Made by a program: the position numbers and the translations under genes. Below, one piece after another: positions 7,959 to 16,697 of a DNA stretch of 64,000 nt (the first letter of the stretch is position 1; every line of letters starts with the position of its first letter). This DNA is from Pedobacter sp. Leaf170 (GTDB taxonomy: Bacteria > Bacteroidota > Bacteroidia > Sphingobacteriales > Sphingobacteriaceae), in the NCBI RefSeq assembly GCF_920984665.1, contig NZ_CAKLBP010000010.1:1-64000 (forward strand), written 5' to 3'. Below the pieces are notes generated by a model that was not told the origin of the DNA, did no database searches, and was given only the letters and a program-made list of their open reading frames with translations.

Positions 7959-9113
7959 TTAATCTGTTTTTCTCAATTTAAACAATCTAAAATCCTGCTT
8001 ATAAATCAAGAAAAACGAATGATTAAACTGCAATTGCTTGTCGGTATGATCCAAATCGACATGGGGTTCAAAGCGCACATCGAGGTATAAATTAGGAATC
8101 AATTCTTTTTGATAAGCATAACGCAATGAAACAATATTTCTGCCACTTTGCTTTAAACCATTAGTGTATAAATTACTCGAAACAGATTCATAAAGCGGCA
8201 TACCTTTAATAGAAATAAAATTATTTCCTTTCCAGTAAGAAGCAACTAAACTTCCCCATTTACTTTCTACTCCTGCATTTAGCCATACGCCAAAACCACC
8301 CTGAAAAGCCCTTCTTTTATCTGGCGATAAATCTTTATAAACCGCTATATAGTTATCGGTGTAGACTTGTTTAATGTTGCTATTAATTTCTTTATGGAGT
8401 TTCAGACCAGCGGCACCATTAAAAACTGTACTAATCGGAATTTCTTTTAAAACATCAATTTGTCCTCCCTGATGGAAAGCCAAAAATTGTGCAGGGAAAG
8501 TAAATTTCCAGCCATTATTTTCAGCAATCGTGGTTTCTGTAGATAAACCTCCAACAATCTCTTCCTTAGCAGCTTCACCCTTTTCAATCATCTTTTGCCA
8601 TGCAATCCAGGCATCCAGATTAAACCGCTTACGCTCAACCAATAACTGCGTACCATATTCAATCGGATTGGTTAAGGTTCTTTCAAAATTATAAAGTGGC
8701 TCGATATATTTGTGCTGTATTCCACCTTCCAAACTTCCGAAAATTAGGGTTAAATTTCTTTTATGATATTTTAAACTGAATAATGGTTTAGCATCAGTAA
8801 TTCCGTTTCTACCAAAATCTTTACGAATGAAAGCACCGGCGGTAATGGCCAAATTGGGATGGGCAAAATACGTAATTTGAGGTTGCAACTGCGTTCCATA
8901 CAAAGTATAACCATCATGAAAATCGTTGGTATATTCGTAATTACGAACAAAGTTGAGGTTGTAGAAGTTAAAATGAACTTCGTTGGTTAAGCTACTATCG
9001 GGACGAATTCTATTTTCTAATGCTGATTGATTAAACTGTGCAGAAGCAAAATATGAGCAAAAAAGAAATGATACTAAAAGTGAAGTTTTCTTCAAAACTG
9101 AAGCTGTAAACAT
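7959..9113 (-). CDS. Exported protein of unknown function, probably outer-membrane associated
   Basis: I place the start at MFTASVLKK (9113, 384 residues), because a clean signal peptide follows (LLVSFLFCSYFASAQ, cleaved near residue 26); the frame is open back to 9167 but those residues are basic and unlike a signal. The mature chain is rich in alternating aromatic/polar stretches (EVHFNFYNLNFVRNYEY, YLDVRFEPHVDLDH) and ends in repeated aromatic strands, consistent with a beta-barrel or surface protein. No family is recognised. It is monocistronic; the 208-bp gap to sucD has nothing I can identify. Confidence 0.7.
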   Translation of the reverse strand: MFTASVLKKTSLLVSFLFCSYFASAQFNQSALENRIRPDSSLTNEVHFNFYNLNFVRNYEYTNDFHDGYTLYGTQLQPQITYFAHPNLAITAGAFIRKDFGRNGITDAKPLFSLKYHKRNLTLIFGSLEGGIQHKYIEPLYNFERTLTNPIEYGTQLLVERKRFNLDAWIAWQKMIEKGEAAKEEIVGGLSTETTIAENNGWKFTFPAQFLAFHQGGQIDVLKEIPISTVFNGAAGLKLHKEINSNIKQVYTDNYIAVYKDLSPDKRRAFQGGFGVWLNAGVESKWGSLVASYWKGNNFISIKGMPLYESVSSNLYTNGLKQSGRNIVSLRYAYQKELIPNLYLDVRFEPHVDLDHTDKQLQFNHSFFLIYKQDFRLFKLRKTD

Positions 9114-9149
9114 GTGTTTGGGTTTATCGCCCAAATTTAGGATAGTTTT

Positions 9150-9205
9150 TCGTTTATTTAACCGCAAAGAACACTAAGTTTACGCAAAGAAAACAAAGAA
9201 TGGTT
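9150..9205. repeat. CGCAAAGAAC-type dispersed repeat
   Basis: AACCGCAAAGAACACTAAGT followed by TTACGCAAAGAAAACAAAG lies upstream of the 9113 start and downstream of hemJ. A short related fragment (GCTCTTTGCGGTTAAA) precedes the hemA stop side near 18850. Confidence 0.45.
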
Positions 9206-9239
9206 ATCTATAGTATGCTTTAATCTTTCAGCCCAAAGC

Positions 9240-9794
9240 TTACTTCTTTAAACGATAATTCTTATACAATTTAACTGCAATCATAATAACTATGGCAACA
9301 CCCATTATGCCAATCAAACCATAAATCCAATTGATAGCACTTTTTAAAATAACCACAAAAACAATTGCAATCATAAAAATCGTAGCCAACTCTCGCCATA
9401 AACGGAGCTGAAAACTTGTCAATTTAAATTGATTGTTTTTTAATTGCTTTACAATATTCTGGCAGATAAAATGATAAATAATCAAGCCAATAACGAAGCC
9501 AAGTTTAACATGCATCCAATCTGCTTTCATCAAACCAGGATTTAAAGTAAGCATACCAACACCAGCTAAAACAGAAATAATCATGGCCGGTGTGGCGATA
9601 ATTTTCCATAATGTAGCTTCCATTTTAACAAACTGATTTACAAGTATGCTTTTTTCAGGCTCAGCCTTTTCATTTGCTTCAGTATGGTAAATAAAAAGGC
9701 TTAAAATATAAAATAACCCCGCCATCCAGCTAATTACGAATACGATGTGTACTGCTTTAAAATGTTGATAATATGGCAAAAGGATTTCTATCAT
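9240..9794 (-). CDS. hemJ: HemJ-type protoporphyrinogen IX oxidase (CopD-like membrane protein)
   Basis: A 184-residue integral membrane protein. The N-terminal helix carries FKAVHIVFVISWMAGLFYI, matching the HemJ signature with the conserved histidine (His16), and is followed by LFIYH. At least four more hydrophobic helices follow (about 55-85, 95-112, 133-153, 155-177). HemJ oxidises protoporphyrinogen IX to protoporphyrin IX in bacteria lacking HemG/HemY. The broader family also includes CopD-like proteins, but the position 53 bases after hemE, in a heme region, strongly favours HemJ. Confidence 0.85.
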   Translation of the reverse strand: MIEILLPYYQHFKAVHIVFVISWMAGLFYILSLFIYHTEANEKAEPEKSILVNQFVKMEATLWKIIATPAMIISVLAGVGMLTLNPGLMKADWMHVKLGFVIGLIIYHFICQNIVKQLKNNQFKLTSFQLRLWRELATIFMIAIVFVVILKSAINWIYGLIGIMGVAIVIMIAVKLYKNYRLKK

Positions 9795-9847
9795 CTCTCT
9801 AGAATTTACACTAGCTGTCCAAACTTTATTTAAAGGGACTTAGGGGT

Positions 9848-10894
9848 TTAATACCTAAACTCCTTTACCACATCAATAGCATATTTCACATTATCAAAAG
9901 GAATATCTGGCATAATACCATGTCCTAAATTGAAGATAAAACCTTCTGTGCCACGCATACGCTCAAACAATTTGTGTATTTGCGCTTTAATTACAGATTT
10001 ATCAGCATATAAAATATGTGGATCTAAATTCCCTTGTACAGCTATGCCATTTGGTAAAGCATTTTTTATGTTTAATAAATCTGCATTCCAATCAACAGAA
10101 ATTACATCTGGCTTAGCTTCTGCCATAATTGGTGCAAAAACCGAACTTCCTTTACAGAAGGAAATTACCGGAATATCTTTTCTGTTTAGGTTTGCAATAA
10201 TTTCCTGAATGTAACGATGAGAAAACTCCTGATAATCGTTCCACGACAATGCTAATGCCCAGCTATCGAAAATCTGAACCGCATTAACGCCGGCAGCAAT
10301 TTGAAGGTTTAAATAATCGGCAGTAACCTTTGCAATCTTTGCTAAAAGTTTATGTGCTAATTCTGGTTGATTATGAATAAAAAGCTTAGTTAACTTAAAA
10401 TCTTTAGATGAGCCACCTTCAATTAAATAGCTCATAACAGTAAAAGGTGCACCAGCAAAACCAATTAATGGAATACGACCGTTTAATCGTTGTTGAATCA
10501 CTTTAATTGCATCTGCAACATACTGCAATTCATCTAAACAATCTACATTTAAGTTTTCAATATCTTGAGCGTTACGCACCGGATTTGCAAATTTTGGTCC
10601 TACGCCTTGAGTAAAACTCAAATCGCCACCCATTGCTTCTCCAGTTACTAAAATATCACAGAATAAAATCGCTGCATCAATATCCAACAAATCAACAGGC
10701 AACATGGTTACATCGGCTGCAATTTCAGGGGTTTTACACATCTCTAAAAACGAGTATTTGTTCTTTATCTCCCAATATTGCGGCATAAAACGACCAGCCT
10801 GGCGCATCATCCACACCGGCGGACGTTCTGTTTGTTTCGAAAATGCTGCGTCTAAAAATAAATTATTCTCCATGATTTGTTGTTGCTGTTCCAC
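9848..10894 (-). CDS. hemE: Uroporphyrinogen decarboxylase
   Basis: Decarboxylates uroporphyrinogen III to coproporphyrinogen III in the cytoplasm. The 348-residue protein contains the N-terminal signature PPVWMMRQAGRFMPQYWEIK (Arg binding the substrate), the catalytic Asp region LLDIDAAILFCDIL, GFAGAPFTVMSYLIEGG, and the C-terminal NLGHGIMPDIP with its conserved His. The start could be MEQQQQ at 10894 or MENNLFLD at 10873; family members begin near the latter. It is followed by hemJ with a 53-base gap, suggesting one transcript. Confidence 0.96.
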   Translation of the reverse strand: MEQQQQIMENNLFLDAAFSKQTERPPVWMMRQAGRFMPQYWEIKNKYSFLEMCKTPEIAADVTMLPVDLLDIDAAILFCDILVTGEAMGGDLSFTQGVGPKFANPVRNAQDIENLNVDCLDELQYVADAIKVIQQRLNGRIPLIGFAGAPFTVMSYLIEGGSSKDFKLTKLFIHNQPELAHKLLAKIAKVTADYLNLQIAAGVNAVQIFDSWALALSWNDYQEFSHRYIQEIIANLNRKDIPVISFCKGSSVFAPIMAEAKPDVISVDWNADLLNIKNALPNGIAVQGNLDPHILYADKSVIKAQIHKLFERMRGTEGFIFNLGHGIMPDIPFDNVKYAIDVVKEFRY

Positions 10895-10904
10895 TCTATC
10901 GCCT

Positions 10905-10965
10905 TGCTGAATTTATTTCAGCATCATTTTAATAAATAGATCCTGAAATAAATTCAGGATGACTT
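10905..10965. repeat. Paired small hairpins upstream of hemE
   Basis: Two adjacent palindromes, GCTGAATTTATTTCAGC and TCCTGAAATAAATTCAGGA followed by TGAC, form the 'TTTATTTCAG' type of dispersed repeat. They sit between the TPR gene's terminator and hemE, so they lie in or upstream of the hemE leader. Confidence 0.6.
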
Positions 10966-11000
10966 AAGTGTAAAAAATTTAATTGCGCAAAGGTATAAAT

Positions 11001-11047
11001 AAAAAAAAAACGAAGAACCTTTTTATTCCTAAACCGGTGCTTCGTTT
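11001..11047 (-). terminator. Intrinsic terminator of the kinase/regulator/TPR operon
   Basis: On the minus strand AACGAAGCACC pairs with GGTTCTTCGTT (one mismatch) across a 16-base loop and is followed by a run of at least 8 T. It lies just beyond the stop of the TPR gene and isolates this operon from hemE. Confidence 0.8.
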
Positions 11048-11068
11048 CTCAAAATGACAATACTAATA

Positions 11069-11584
11069 TTATAATTTGCTTATTTCTTTTTCAAGTTTAA
11101 CAATTATATCTTTAGACCGTGCAGATTCTGCCAGTTCTTTAGCAATTTTTGTATAAGCTTCTGCCTTCTCTCTATCTTTTCTTCTTAGCGCCAGGTTTGC
11201 CAAATGTATAAGCACATATCCTTTTTGGGTTTTACCTCCTACCGGAAAACGGCTAGCCAGTTGAAAATGATATTCAGCCTTTTCGTAATTTTCTTCTTTG
11301 AGGGCAATATTTCCCTGCATAAACTCGTAATAACCTCTGCGGTTTTTCGATAATCGCTCTGGGTTTGGCACTTCTGCAAGCATCAGCTTTGCTTTTTCAA
11401 ATTCATTATTTTTGAAATATTTAGAAGCCATTAAAACAGAACCATGCCTGAAATGACTCCAAATAACAAAAACAAATAAAAGGCCTGCAACAGCGGCAAG
11501 TTCGTACTGAACCACAAACATACATACCAATGCCGCCAGTAAAAAAACGGCCATCAATACATACCTGCCAAGACTATTATACAT
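11069..11584 (-). CDS. Membrane-anchored TPR protein coupled to the response regulator
   Basis: A 171-residue protein with two closely spaced hydrophobic segments at the N-terminus (about 10-43, AVFLLAALVCMFVVQYELAAVAGLLFVFVIW), then an all-helical region with tetratricopeptide-like repeats (for example FMQGNIALKEENYEKAEYHFQLASRFP and LANLALRRKDREKAEAYTKIAKEL). It is likely anchored to the inner membrane with the repeats in the cytoplasm. Its ATG overlaps the regulator's TAA by one base (TAATG), which suggests translational coupling. No enzymatic motif is seen; a role as an interaction partner of the two-component system is inference. Confidence 0.7.
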   Translation of the reverse strand: MYNSLGRYVLMAVFLLAALVCMFVVQYELAAVAGLLFVFVIWSHFRHGSVLMASKYFKNNEFEKAKLMLAEVPNPERLSKNRRGYYEFMQGNIALKEENYEKAEYHFQLASRFPVGGKTQKGYVLIHLANLALRRKDREKAEAYTKIAKELAESARSKDIIVKLEKEISKL

Positions 11585-12288
11585 TAATGAATATCGGTAA
11601 ATTTATAGCCGACGCCACGGATTGAATGAAAATATACGGGATTTTTTTGGTCTGGTTCAAAATACTTACGGAATGTTAAAATGAAGTTATCAATCGTTCT
11701 TGTTGATGGATAAACATCATAATTCCAAACTGTTTCTAAAATCTGTTCACGAGAAACAGCATCATTTTTACGCTCAATTAAAAGCTTCAATAACATCGTT
11801 TCTTTTTTAGTTAGCGGCGTAATGGTGCCATCATCATGTTTCAACTCAAAAGAATTAAAATAGATAGTTTTATCACCGATTTTATAAGAATTTAACTCCT
11901 TTAAATCGTCTGATTTTAAACTACGTTTAACTAAAATTCCAACGCGAAGAATTAATTCTTCCAAGTTGAAAGGTTTAACCAAATAATCATCAGCTCCTTT
12001 TTTCAAACCTAAAACACGGTCTTCTGATGTATTTTTAGCTGTTAAAAACATAATCGGAACTTCTGCATTCTCTAAACGGATTGTTTCACAAACTTGGAAA
12101 CCATCCATTTCAGGCAACATAACATCTAAAATGATTAGATTAAAGCGTTCTTCTTTAAATATTTTAAGAGCGGTTTTGCCATCTTTAACGGCGTGAACTT
12201 TATAACCCTCAAGTTCGAGGTTTAATTTAATAGCATCTAACAAGTGATCCTCGTCTTCTACCAATAATATTCTTAATTTTTGTGACAT
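11584..12288 (-). CDS. OmpR/PhoB-type response regulator
   Basis: A 234-residue regulator. The receiver domain (about 5-120) has the acidic pair Glu11/Asp12, phospho-acceptor Asp55 (LIILDVMLPE), Thr83 region (MFLTAK) and Lys105 (LVKPFN). The C-terminal winged helix (about 135-232) contains LTKKETMLLKLLIERKNDAVSREQIL and the RTIDNFILTFRKYF recognition region. It is 8 bases downstream of the sensor kinase and overlaps the TPR gene. The signal and target genes are unknown; its position among hem genes makes heme or redox control a possibility but nothing in the sequence shows it. Confidence 0.93.
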   Translation of the reverse strand: MSQKLRILLVEDEDHLLDAIKLNLELEGYKVHAVKDGKTALKIFKEERFNLIILDVMLPEMDGFQVCETIRLENAEVPIMFLTAKNTSEDRVLGLKKGADDYLVKPFNLEELILRVGILVKRSLKSDDLKELNSYKIGDKTIYFNSFELKHDDGTITPLTKKETMLLKLLIERKNDAVSREQILETVWNYDVYPSTRTIDNFILTFRKYFEPDQKNPVYFHSIRGVGYKFTDIH

Positions 12289-12296
12289 AATTGAGA

Positions 12297-13163
12297 TTAA
12301 CTAAATGTTACTTCAAAAATACTTCCCTGAGGCAAATTGTCTTTTACTGTAATATCTGCATCATGGTATTGTAAAACCTCTTTCACAATAAACAAGCCTA
12401 AACCTGTTCCCTTCGCTTTTCTGACATTCTCATTACCAACGCGGTAAAACTTATCAAATATCAACATTTTTTCGGCATCTGAAATACCTGGTCCTTTATC
12501 AATTACACTCAGCTGAATATGCCCATCCACCTGGTTTAAAAGCACATTTATCTCATCACATGGACTCGAATATTTAACTGCATTTTCTATTAAATTGGTA
12601 ACAACTGACGATAAGGCAAATTTGTCACCCACTAACTGCAAATTTGGCTGAATTTGAGCATTTATAAGTTGCTCATTCCCGCAAGAATGCACCTGCAATC
12701 TATCCGTAATTCTATAAACCAATTCCGAAAAGTTAAACTCTTCTTTCGGAAATGTATAAGATCGGTTTTCAATTTTGGTAGCCAATAGCATATTTTCTAC
12801 CAAATCATCCAAACGCTCGATATCTTTTAACGAATTATTTAATAAAGAAACCTGGCGGGCTTTATCCAAATCTCTTTTAACAATAGTTTGAATAGAAAGT
12901 TTTATAGCAGCCAAAGGCGATTTCAATTCGTGTGTTATCGACATTAAAAAATTCTGCTGTTGCTCTCTTAATTTATCTTCCCGTTTTAACGATTGATGCA
13001 GAAAATATCCGCCAATACAAAGCAAAAACAAAAACACAGAACCCTCGCCCATAATCATTGTCATGCGGCTTGGTTGCAAGCGCACCACCAAAGTGCCCCA
13101 GGAAATGAGCTGAATTAATGCGTAAAGCAATAACGCGTAAAATATGATAATTGATTTCTTCAT
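12297..13163 (-). CDS. Two-TM sensor histidine kinase
   Basis: A 288-residue kinase with two transmembrane helices (about 5-25 and 40-56) separated by only about 14 residues, so it has almost no periplasmic sensing domain. The HisKA domain has His78 in MSITHELKSPLAAIK. The ATPase domain shows the N box (NLIENAVKYS), G1 (DKGPGIS), F box (IFDKFYRVG) and G2 (GTGLGLFIV). Such short sensors often sense within the membrane or through a partner; the coupled TPR protein is a candidate partner (inference). It is first in a three-gene operon whose promoter must lie in the repeat-filled gap after hemL. Confidence 0.92.
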   Translation of the reverse strand: MKKSIIIFYALLLYALIQLISWGTLVVRLQPSRMTMIMGEGSVFLFLLCIGGYFLHQSLKREDKLREQQQNFLMSITHELKSPLAAIKLSIQTIVKRDLDKARQVSLLNNSLKDIERLDDLVENMLLATKIENRSYTFPKEEFNFSELVYRITDRLQVHSCGNEQLINAQIQPNLQLVGDKFALSSVVTNLIENAVKYSSPCDEINVLLNQVDGHIQLSVIDKGPGISDAEKMLIFDKFYRVGNENVRKAKGTGLGLFIVKEVLQYHDADITVKDNLPQGSIFEVTFS

Positions 13164-13683
13164 ACCCCAACCCCTAATGGGGCTTTAATTTTTTTATTAT
13201 TGCCATGGTTTGTGTCCTCACGAACCATTTTATTCTATTTATTTGAAAAGCAATTTTCTGTTCATTTTGGTTATTTCAGCCCCGCCTTTCCTGCCCTCCG
13301 GCAGGCGGGCGTTTCAATCTTTTTTAACTTCTGTCATGCTAAGGTACAGAGCATCCCTGCCTGCGGCAGGCAGGTGTTTCATCGGTTGCAGATGCTTCGT
13401 GCCTCAGCATGACACTTTATTCAGGAATACTGCTCAAAAAAGCATTTCCACTTGAATCTGGTTTAGGGAATTTAGCCCTCAGAAAGAAACTTAAATTTCC
13501 CCCTGCACTCTCCAAACGGTGACAACCCCCTCAGAGCTATTTACGCTCTCTCTATTGCGGGGCACGAAGCAATTCCATAACAATCGCTATTTTACAACCC
13601 GAAGCTTTAAGATTGCTTCGTACCTGTTAATGATGTTTGGCTAATGCCTTTTATGGTAAAAAATCTCCGTGGCTAAAAAGAAC
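13164..13683. repeat. Gene-free gap between hemL and the sensor kinase, filled with repeats
   Basis: No gene is supported. Bases 13245-13467 are a full copy of the composite repeat: GAAAAGCA start, CCTGCCCTCCGGCAGGCGGG palindrome, TTTCAATCTTTTTTAACTTC, then a central hairpin (13333-13413, arms GTCATGCTAAGG and CCTCAGCATGAC) into which a second perfect palindrome CCTGCCTGCGGCAGGCAGG (13356-13374) is nested, and a TTTCCACTTGAATCTGGTTT tail. From about 13556 to 13635 there are two interrupted arms of the GATTGCTTCG repeat. Short open frames here are by-products of the repeats. Confidence 0.75.
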
Positions 13684-15054
13684 CTACTTTTTAAACACCA
13701 AATCAAGCGCTTCAAAAATTGCTCTCTTCGCTTTTTCCAATTCTATTTTTGTGTGCGCTGCAGATACAAAACCAACTTCATACCCTGATGGACCTAAATA
13801 AATGCCACGGTTCAGTAGTTCGCGGTGCATTATTTTAAATTTTTCCATGCTACCCGCATCAATATCATCAGCTGTTTGAATTTTTTCTTTCTCGGTAAAA
13901 GCAAACCAAAAAATAGAACCAACTGTAAAAACCTTAAACTTATAATTTCTCGCGGTAGCAAAACGCTGAATACTCGCAACAAAATCTTGTGTTTTATTAT
14001 TCAAATCTTTATAAAACCCCGATTTGTTCAATTCAATTAAAGTTGCGATACCCGCGGCCATAGCTACCGGATTTCCGGATAAAGTACCCGCCTGGTAAAC
14101 GCCACCATCAGGCGAAATGTGCGACATAATTTCAGCGCTAGCACCATACATACCCACAGGCAAACCGCCACCAATTATTTTACCGTAGGTAACAATATCT
14201 GGCGTTATGCCGTAATGTGCCGCTGCACCTTCAAAACCAACACGAAAACCGGTAATTACCTCATCAAAAATCAATAAAACCCTGTTATCGGTACAAATTT
14301 TACGCAGAAATTTGATGTATTCTTCATCCTGTAAAATTAATCCATTATTAGCCGGGATACCCTCAATAATTACCGCAGCAACCTGATCTTTAAACTGAGC
14401 AAAAGCCTCCTCAATAGCTGCTGTATCATTCAAAGGAATCACAATTGTTTCTTCAGCAAAAGATTTTGGAACACCTGCAGAAGAAGTTTCGCCAAATGTA
14501 ACTAAACCAGAACCAGCTTTAACTAAAAGTGAATCGCTATGCCCATGGTAGCAGCCTTCAAACTTGATAATTTTATCTCTGCCGGTAAAACCTCTGGCCA
14601 AACGAATGGCAGACATTACGGCTTCTGTACCGGAACTTGTGAAACGAATTTTCTCTACAAAACGATTGTTTTTGATAATCAATTCTGCCAATTCATTTTC
14701 CAAAGCCGTTGGCGCACCGAAACTCATTCCGTTTTGCATTACCTCAGTAACTTTTTCCCGAATTTTAGGATTATTGTGACCTAAAATCAATGGTCCCCAG
14801 CTTCCACAGAAATCAATAAACTGATTTCCATCAGCATCCCAAATGTAACAACCATCGCCTTTTTCGATAAAAAGAGGCGTGCCGTAAACAGATTTAAAGG
14901 CCCTTACCGGAGAGTTTACACCACCCGGGAAATACGTTTTAGATTTCTCATACAATTCAGCCGATTTTACTCTAGAAATATCTGGTTTACTTCCGGTATT
15001 TACAGGAATATCGGCTTCGTTACCCGAAAACATTTTTTTTAATGAATCTAACAT
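13684..15054 (-). CDS. hemL: Glutamate-1-semialdehyde 2,1-aminomutase
   Basis: PLP enzyme that turns glutamate-1-semialdehyde into 5-aminolevulinate, the second step of the C5 pathway begun by HemA. The 456-residue protein has the N-terminal PGGVNSPVRAF motif (about 43-53), FTSSGTEAVMSAIRLAR for phosphate binding, the FDEVITGFR motif with the pyridine-binding Asp, and the Schiff-base Lys292 in TYGKIIGGGLP. The first 25 residues (MLDSLKKMFSGNEAD..) are longer than usual and may be a mis-set start, with MFSGNEAD at 15033 as alternative. Adjacent to hemB in the same direction. Confidence 0.95.
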   Translation of the reverse strand: MLDSLKKMFSGNEADIPVNTGSKPDISRVKSAELYEKSKTYFPGGVNSPVRAFKSVYGTPLFIEKGDGCYIWDADGNQFIDFCGSWGPLILGHNNPKIREKVTEVMQNGMSFGAPTALENELAELIIKNNRFVEKIRFTSSGTEAVMSAIRLARGFTGRDKIIKFEGCYHGHSDSLLVKAGSGLVTFGETSSAGVPKSFAEETIVIPLNDTAAIEEAFAQFKDQVAAVIIEGIPANNGLILQDEEYIKFLRKICTDNRVLLIFDEVITGFRVGFEGAAAHYGITPDIVTYGKIIGGGLPVGMYGASAEIMSHISPDGGVYQAGTLSGNPVAMAAGIATLIELNKSGFYKDLNNKTQDFVASIQRFATARNYKFKVFTVGSIFWFAFTEKEKIQTADDIDAGSMEKFKIMHRELLNRGIYLGPSGYEVGFVSAAHTKIELEKAKRAIFEALDLVFKK

Positions 15055-15060
15055 TTTTTT

Positions 15061-15182
15061 GTGTTTTAAGTTCTACGTACTAAGTTTTAAGTATCCAAAC
15101 TAAAACCTACATACAACTCTCTTATTAAATTAGAAGTTCTGGTCCAGTTAAGCAAACGCCAAAACGTAAAACTTATAACTTA
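15061..15182. repeat. TTTTAAGT / ACTTATAA dispersed repeat between hemB and hemL
   Basis: TACTAAGTTTTAAGTATCC on one side and CGTAAAACTTATAACTTACA on the other form an interrupted inverted repeat that fills the gap. A second copy with the same two arms lies at about 25851-25975. Confidence 0.5.
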
Positions 15183-15189
15183 CAACTTC

Positions 15190-16158
15190 CTAAATCCAGT
15201 CGTTATTTAAAATATCTTTTATATGGTAAGTTGTAATAATACTTGCTCCGGCTCTGGCAAAGGCATGCATGGTTTCCATAACCACTTTTTGTTCATCAAT
15301 CCAGCCACGTTCTGCGGCGGCTTTAACCATCGAGTATTCGCCAGAGACATTATAAACTGCAATAGGCAAATTAGTATCTTGCTTTAAACGTTGAATGATG
15401 TCTAAATAAGCCAAGCCTGGTTTAACCATCAAAACATCGGCACCTTCCTGTTCATCCAATTGTGCTTCACGAAGTGCTTCCAAAGGATTTCTAAAATCCA
15501 TTTGATAGGCCTTTCTATCACCTTTACTTGGAGCGCAATCTGCGGCTTCTCTAAATGGGCCATAATAAGCAGATGCAAACTTTGTAGCGTGACTCATAAT
15601 AGCGGCATTTACGAAACCATTTTCATCTAAGAGATTCCGCATCGCTTCAGTTCTGCCATCCATCATATCAGATGGTGCAAACATATCGGCGCCAGCTTGC
15701 GCATGTGTTAAAGCCATTTTAGCAATTACATCAACGGTTTTATCATTCTGAACATAATCGTTCTCCATAATTCCGCAATGTCCGTGTGTGGTGTAAGAGC
15801 ATACACATACATCAGTAATCACATACAAACTATCACCAAAATGCTTTTTTAATTCACGAACTGCGGTTGGCACTAATGAATGGTCGTGATAAGCAGATCT
15901 GGCATCAGCCGATTTCTCGTCTCCAACACCAAAAAGCATGATTTTGTTCAAACCTTTATTCATTCCAGCCTCAACATCTTTAACCAGAGTATCAATCGAA
16001 TAATGATTAACGCCAGGCATTGCATCAATAGCATGGATAACATTTGTTCCAGGCACCACAAAATAAGGGTACACAAACATATCTTTCGATAGTCGGGTTT
16101 CGGCTACCATCTCTCTAACCAACGGGTTTTTCCTCAATCTTCGCGGACGATGTAACAT
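15190..16158 (-). CDS. hemB: Porphobilinogen synthase, zinc type
   Basis: Condenses two 5-aminolevulinates to porphobilinogen. The 322-residue protein has the two active-site lysines, Lys193 (MSHATKFASAYYGPF) and Lys246 (DVLMVKPGLAYLD). The metal loop reads DVCVCSYTTHGHCG with Cys118, Cys120 and Cys128, which predicts the zinc-dependent form rather than the Asp-rich magnesium form. Family length. It lies between hemCD and hemL, all transcribed the same way, but with gaps of 539 and 135 bases full of repeats, so one operon is uncertain. Confidence 0.96.
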   Translation of the reverse strand: MLHRPRRLRKNPLVREMVAETRLSKDMFVYPYFVVPGTNVIHAIDAMPGVNHYSIDTLVKDVEAGMNKGLNKIMLFGVGDEKSADARSAYHDHSLVPTAVRELKKHFGDSLYVITDVCVCSYTTHGHCGIMENDYVQNDKTVDVIAKMALTHAQAGADMFAPSDMMDGRTEAMRNLLDENGFVNAAIMSHATKFASAYYGPFREAADCAPSKGDRKAYQMDFRNPLEALREAQLDEQEGADVLMVKPGLAYLDIIQRLKQDTNLPIAVYNVSGEYSMVKAAAERGWIDEQKVVMETMHAFARAGASIITTYHIKDILNNDWI

Positions 16159-16697
16159 TTTTTTAGTATTATAGCCCCACCCAACCCTCCCCAGAGGGGA
16201 GGATTAAGCGAGTGTATTAGTATTTAGTATCAAGCTTGCCTGCCGCTTATGCAGGTATCAAGACTTGAGTATCATCTTATTAAAGCATTATGGTTCATTA
16301 ATTGACGATGCATTATTATATTTTTTTTGAAAAGCAGTTTCAGTAATCCTTCGTTTAATGCAGTCCCGCCTTTCCGTTTCAATCTTTTTTAAACTTCTGT
16401 CATGCTGCTCCATTTCCTTCATTGCGAGGAGGAACGACGTGGCAATCTTTTTTGTTATCCATCTAAAAAAGTATTTCCACTTCAATCGGGTTTAAATTAT
16501 GTCTGTCATTGCGAGGCACGAAGCAATCTAACGCCTAAGAGATTGCTTCATACCTCGCAATGACGATGTGGTCTTGCTTTTCACTTTAGTGTTTATGCCC
16601 TCTTATGGGCTTTAAACTTTCTGCTCCCAAATCCTACACCTTTAACCCTAACCCTCAAACCCTACACCTTAAACATCAAACCCTACACCCTAAACCT
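16159..16697. repeat. Repeat-filled gap between hemCD and hemB
   Basis: No gene is supported. In order: the CCTCCCCAGAGGGGAGG unit (16174-16204); GTATCAAG repeats interrupted by CTTGCCTGCCGCTTATGCAGG (about 16228-16275); a composite-repeat copy (16329-16495) whose central part is a CATTGCGAGGAGGAACGACG arm; the long palindrome 16505-16564; and a CCTAAACC-rich stretch (about 16625-16690). Confidence 0.7.
16505..16564. repeat. Long palindrome, 25-base arms
   Basis: Left arm GTCATTGCGAGGCACGAAGC+AATCT and right arm AGATTGCTTCATACCTCGCA+ATGAC are complementary at 23 of 25 positions around a 10-base loop. This is the most complete copy in the window of a unit whose single arms recur at least five more times. 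It lies between hemCD and hemB and would form a strong hairpin in their transcript. Confidence 0.75.

Noticed and set aside
10905..10965. Paired hairpins taken at first as a riboswitch for hemE
   Set aside because: The same TTTATTTCAG-type palindromes are dispersed repeats, and no conserved aptamer core is visible.
13200..13455. Two overlapping frames of 70-81 codons between hemL and the sensor kinase
   Set aside because: They run through the composite repeat and its palindromes, and have no consistent protein features.
13164..13683. Possible CRISPR array
   Set aside because: Repeats are irregularly spaced, differ in type and orientation, and no cas gene is in the window.
16288..16485. 65-codon minus-strand frame
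   Set aside because: Lies inside a composite-repeat copy and has no recognisable features.
16625..16690. CCCTAAACC-type run resembling telomeric repeats
   Set aside because: Irregular copies of a dispersed AT-rich unit found also near 900-935 and in the TPP riboswitch insert; not tandem enough and not at a chromosome end.
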